Under the pieces are notes generated by a model. It was not told where the DNA came from and ran no database searches. It worked only from the letters and a program-made list of their open reading frames with translations. From an uncultured Mycoplasma sp. (GTDB lineage: Bacteria; Bacillota_I; Bacilli_A; RF39; UBA660): a stretch of DNA of 7,758 nucleotides. How positions within the stretch are numbered: the stretch's first letter is position 1; every line of letters begins with the position of its first letter. The DNA lies in assembly GCA_905209745.1 (NCBI GenBank), contig CAJLUG010000040.1, forward strand, positions 1 to 7,758, read 5' to 3'. The position numbers were made by a program, and so were the translations under genes. Positions 6,993 to 7,758 of this stretch are shown in pieces.

Positions 6993-7167
6993 AAAATTCG
7001 CGGTACCACCTTACTTCATAGTAAAAACTATGCAGCTTTCAAGAGATAAAGGTCTAACCCTAAATATCTTAAACTAGTCAAGTTCATATACCTCTTATAT
7101 TTACTTCCACCAACCGTAAACTCTCTAAAATAAGAAAATATATTACTACTACCAGCAATATTTCATA
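6963..7167 (-). promoter_or_regulatory. Leucine-responsive T-box riboswitch (CUU specifier)
   Basis: Read on the - strand, all standard parts are present. Stem I: pairs AAATAT/ATATTT (7158-7163 with 7062-7067) and CTGG/CTAG (7152-7155 with 7074-7077); a loop-E-like AGTAGTA opposite the specifier loop; AGAGAG (7121-7126); and a distal hairpin TTTAC/GTAAA closing GGTTGGTGGAA. After TGAA in the specifier loop comes CTT (7080-7082), a Leu codon. A small Stem III, CATAG/CTATG, lies at 7017-7032. The T-box core AAGGTGGTACCGCG (6999-7012) has UGGU in the bulge, which pairs with an NCCA end whose discriminator base is A, as in tRNA-Leu. The terminator follows. Uncharged tRNA-Leu should stabilise the antiterminator and switch on the membrane-protein gene and leuS. 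The 5' limit is inferred from the promoter. Confidence 0.95.
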
Positions 7168-7173
7168 TTAACT

Positions 7174-7202
7174 AGTATATAGAAAAACGGAAAAATTTAC
7201 AA
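7174..7202 (-). promoter_or_regulatory. Candidate promoter of the T-box/leuS transcript
   Basis: On the - strand TTGTAA (7197-7202), a 17-base spacer and TATACT (7174-7179), placing the start near 7167, just before Stem I. The -35 lies in the loop of the preceding terminator hairpin and the spacer contains its 3' arm. Confidence 0.6.
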
Positions 7203-7216
7203 GTCTTTTTCCGTTT
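7183..7216 (-). terminator. Terminator of the glycosidase gene
   Basis: Inverted repeat of 11 bases: on the - strand AAACGGAAAAA, a 10-base loop, TTTTTCCGTTT, then further T. It starts 3 bases after the stop of the shifted reading frame at 7220, but 115 bases after the stop of the main glycosidase frame at 7332. That spacing supports the shifted frame as the original gene end. Confidence 0.75.
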
Positions 7217-7219
7217 ATT

Positions 7220-7402
7220 TTAAAATTCACTAATATATTCTAATAATCGTAAGAAAAGTTGAACATACTCTTTAGAAAGTCCTCTCTTCTTTAATTTACG
7301 TATCGCAATACGTTTATGACGAATTGTATCTTTACCAAACATAATCTTCGCAATATCTTCTTTTAAATAAGTATGAATCTGTAAGTCTAATATCATCATT
7401 AA
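7220..7402 (-). pseudogene. Out-of-frame C-terminal continuation of the glycosidase gene (probable +1 frameshift)
   Basis: A second frame, +1 relative to the glycosidase frame, is open from just after a TGA at 7403-7405 to a TAA at 7220-7222. It encodes about 60 residues of well-behaved sequence: LDLQIHTYLKEDIAKIMF, then KRIAIRKLKKRGLSKEYVQ and LFLRLLEYISEF, basic and helical in pattern. It overlaps the main frame for about 70 bases. By contrast, the main frame ends with an odd Cys/Tyr/Trp-rich tail (YLFKRRYCEDYVW). The first ATG pair (7394-7399) has no convincing ribosome binding site, so a separate small gene is less likely than a broken or recoded end of the glycosidase. I do not recognise a named domain in these residues. 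Confidence 0.6.
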
Positions 7403-7758
7403 TCAAACGAACAGCATCGATTTCAATATCTCTACCCTTACAGTTAACCGTCAATTGACCAACAGTAGGACAATCTTTAATCTCTACCACGAAATCATTA
7501 CCATCGACACTAGAAGTAACTGGTATCTTTTCAGAATTATAATATGCCGCTACATCTTCTGCTTGTTTTGTATTTCTAAATACTAATTTATAATTACGCT
7601 TCTCTGGAACAATACCACTCTTACCATCAATAGCTCGAATAATAACAGTATAATTATTTCTTAAATAGTTATAATCAATCGATGTCTTTAAATAATACCC
7701 ATCTTTATATAAAGAAGTAACACCATCATCTTCATACAACGTATAAGTATTAGATACT
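7332..7758 (-). CDS. GH31-type glycosidase, C-terminal part (DUF5110-like region), N-terminus outside window
   Basis: The frame is open to the window edge, so the first part of the gene, including any catalytic domain, is missing; 141 residues are visible. YTLYEDDGVTSLYKDG near the visible N-terminus matches the hallmark (F/Y-TLYEDDG) of the beta-rich C-terminal region of GH31 alpha-glucosidases and alpha-xylosidases. It is followed by beta-strand-like repeats (NYTVIIRAIDG, NYKLVFRN, DFVVEIKDC, QLTVNCKG). The TTG at 7739 is not a start but an internal Leu of that motif. Substrate cannot be predicted from this part. Its stop at 7332-7334 is probably caused by a frameshift; the continuation is annotated separately. 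It is followed by its own terminator, so it is not co-transcribed with leuS. Confidence 0.75.
   Translation of the reverse strand, partial: VSNTYTLYEDDGVTSLYKDGYYLKTSIDYNYLRNNYTVIIRAIDGKSGIVPEKRNYKLVFRNTKQAEDVAAYYNSEKIPVTSSVDGNDFVVEIKDCPTVGQLTVNCKGRDIEIDAVRLINDDIRLTDSYLFKRRYCEDYVW

Noticed and set aside
1..7758. Searched by eye for tRNA or rRNA genes, CRISPR repeats, insertion-sequence ends and long direct repeats.
   Set aside because: None seen; the only long gene-free stretch (about 6952-7219) is explained by the T-box leader, its promoter and the preceding terminator.

Overview
The window is strongly AT-rich, tightly packed bacterial DNA from a low-GC Firmicute (Bacillota), most likely an uncultured Bacilli- or Mollicutes-related gut lineage. 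The evidence is a Bacillus-type MurJ (YtgP class), a Cse60-family protein, a leucine T-box ahead of leuS, a FemAB aminoacyltransferase, purine-rich Shine-Dalgarno sites and short hairpin plus U-tract terminators. Trp is encoded by TGG and murJ ends at TGA, so the standard bacterial code (11) fits, not the mycoplasma code. The organism assignment is inference.

Layout. On the + strand, bases 1-992 hold the 3' part of a FemAB/FemX-like peptidoglycan-bridge aminoacyltransferase. It runs head-on into murJ on the - strand (997-2640); the two stop codons lie inside one shared bidirectional terminator hairpin. Everything else is on the - strand. Reading that strand from the right edge: the C-terminal part of a GH31-type glycosidase (DUF5110-like region), which appears broken by a +1 frameshift close to its end; its terminator; a complete leucine T-box leader with CUU specifier; an unrecognised 120-residue three-helix membrane protein; leuS, overlapping it by 14 bases; the leuS terminator; a strong promoter with an operator-like dyad; a Fic-domain protein; its terminator; a promoter and the 56-residue Cse60 homologue; and murJ.

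How the genes work together. FemAB and MurJ both act on lipid II (branching it and flipping it), so the left end is a cell-envelope neighbourhood, with cse60 probably transcribed into murJ. LeuS and the small membrane protein form a transcription unit controlled by uncharged tRNA-Leu. The Fic gene is an isolated single-gene unit with its own promoter and terminator and no adjacent antitoxin-like gene.

I do not see a clear new multi-gene system here. The best leads are the frameshift at the end of the glycosidase gene, the unknown membrane protein under leucine T-box control, and the isolated Fic gene with a possible operator and a degenerate inhibitory motif.
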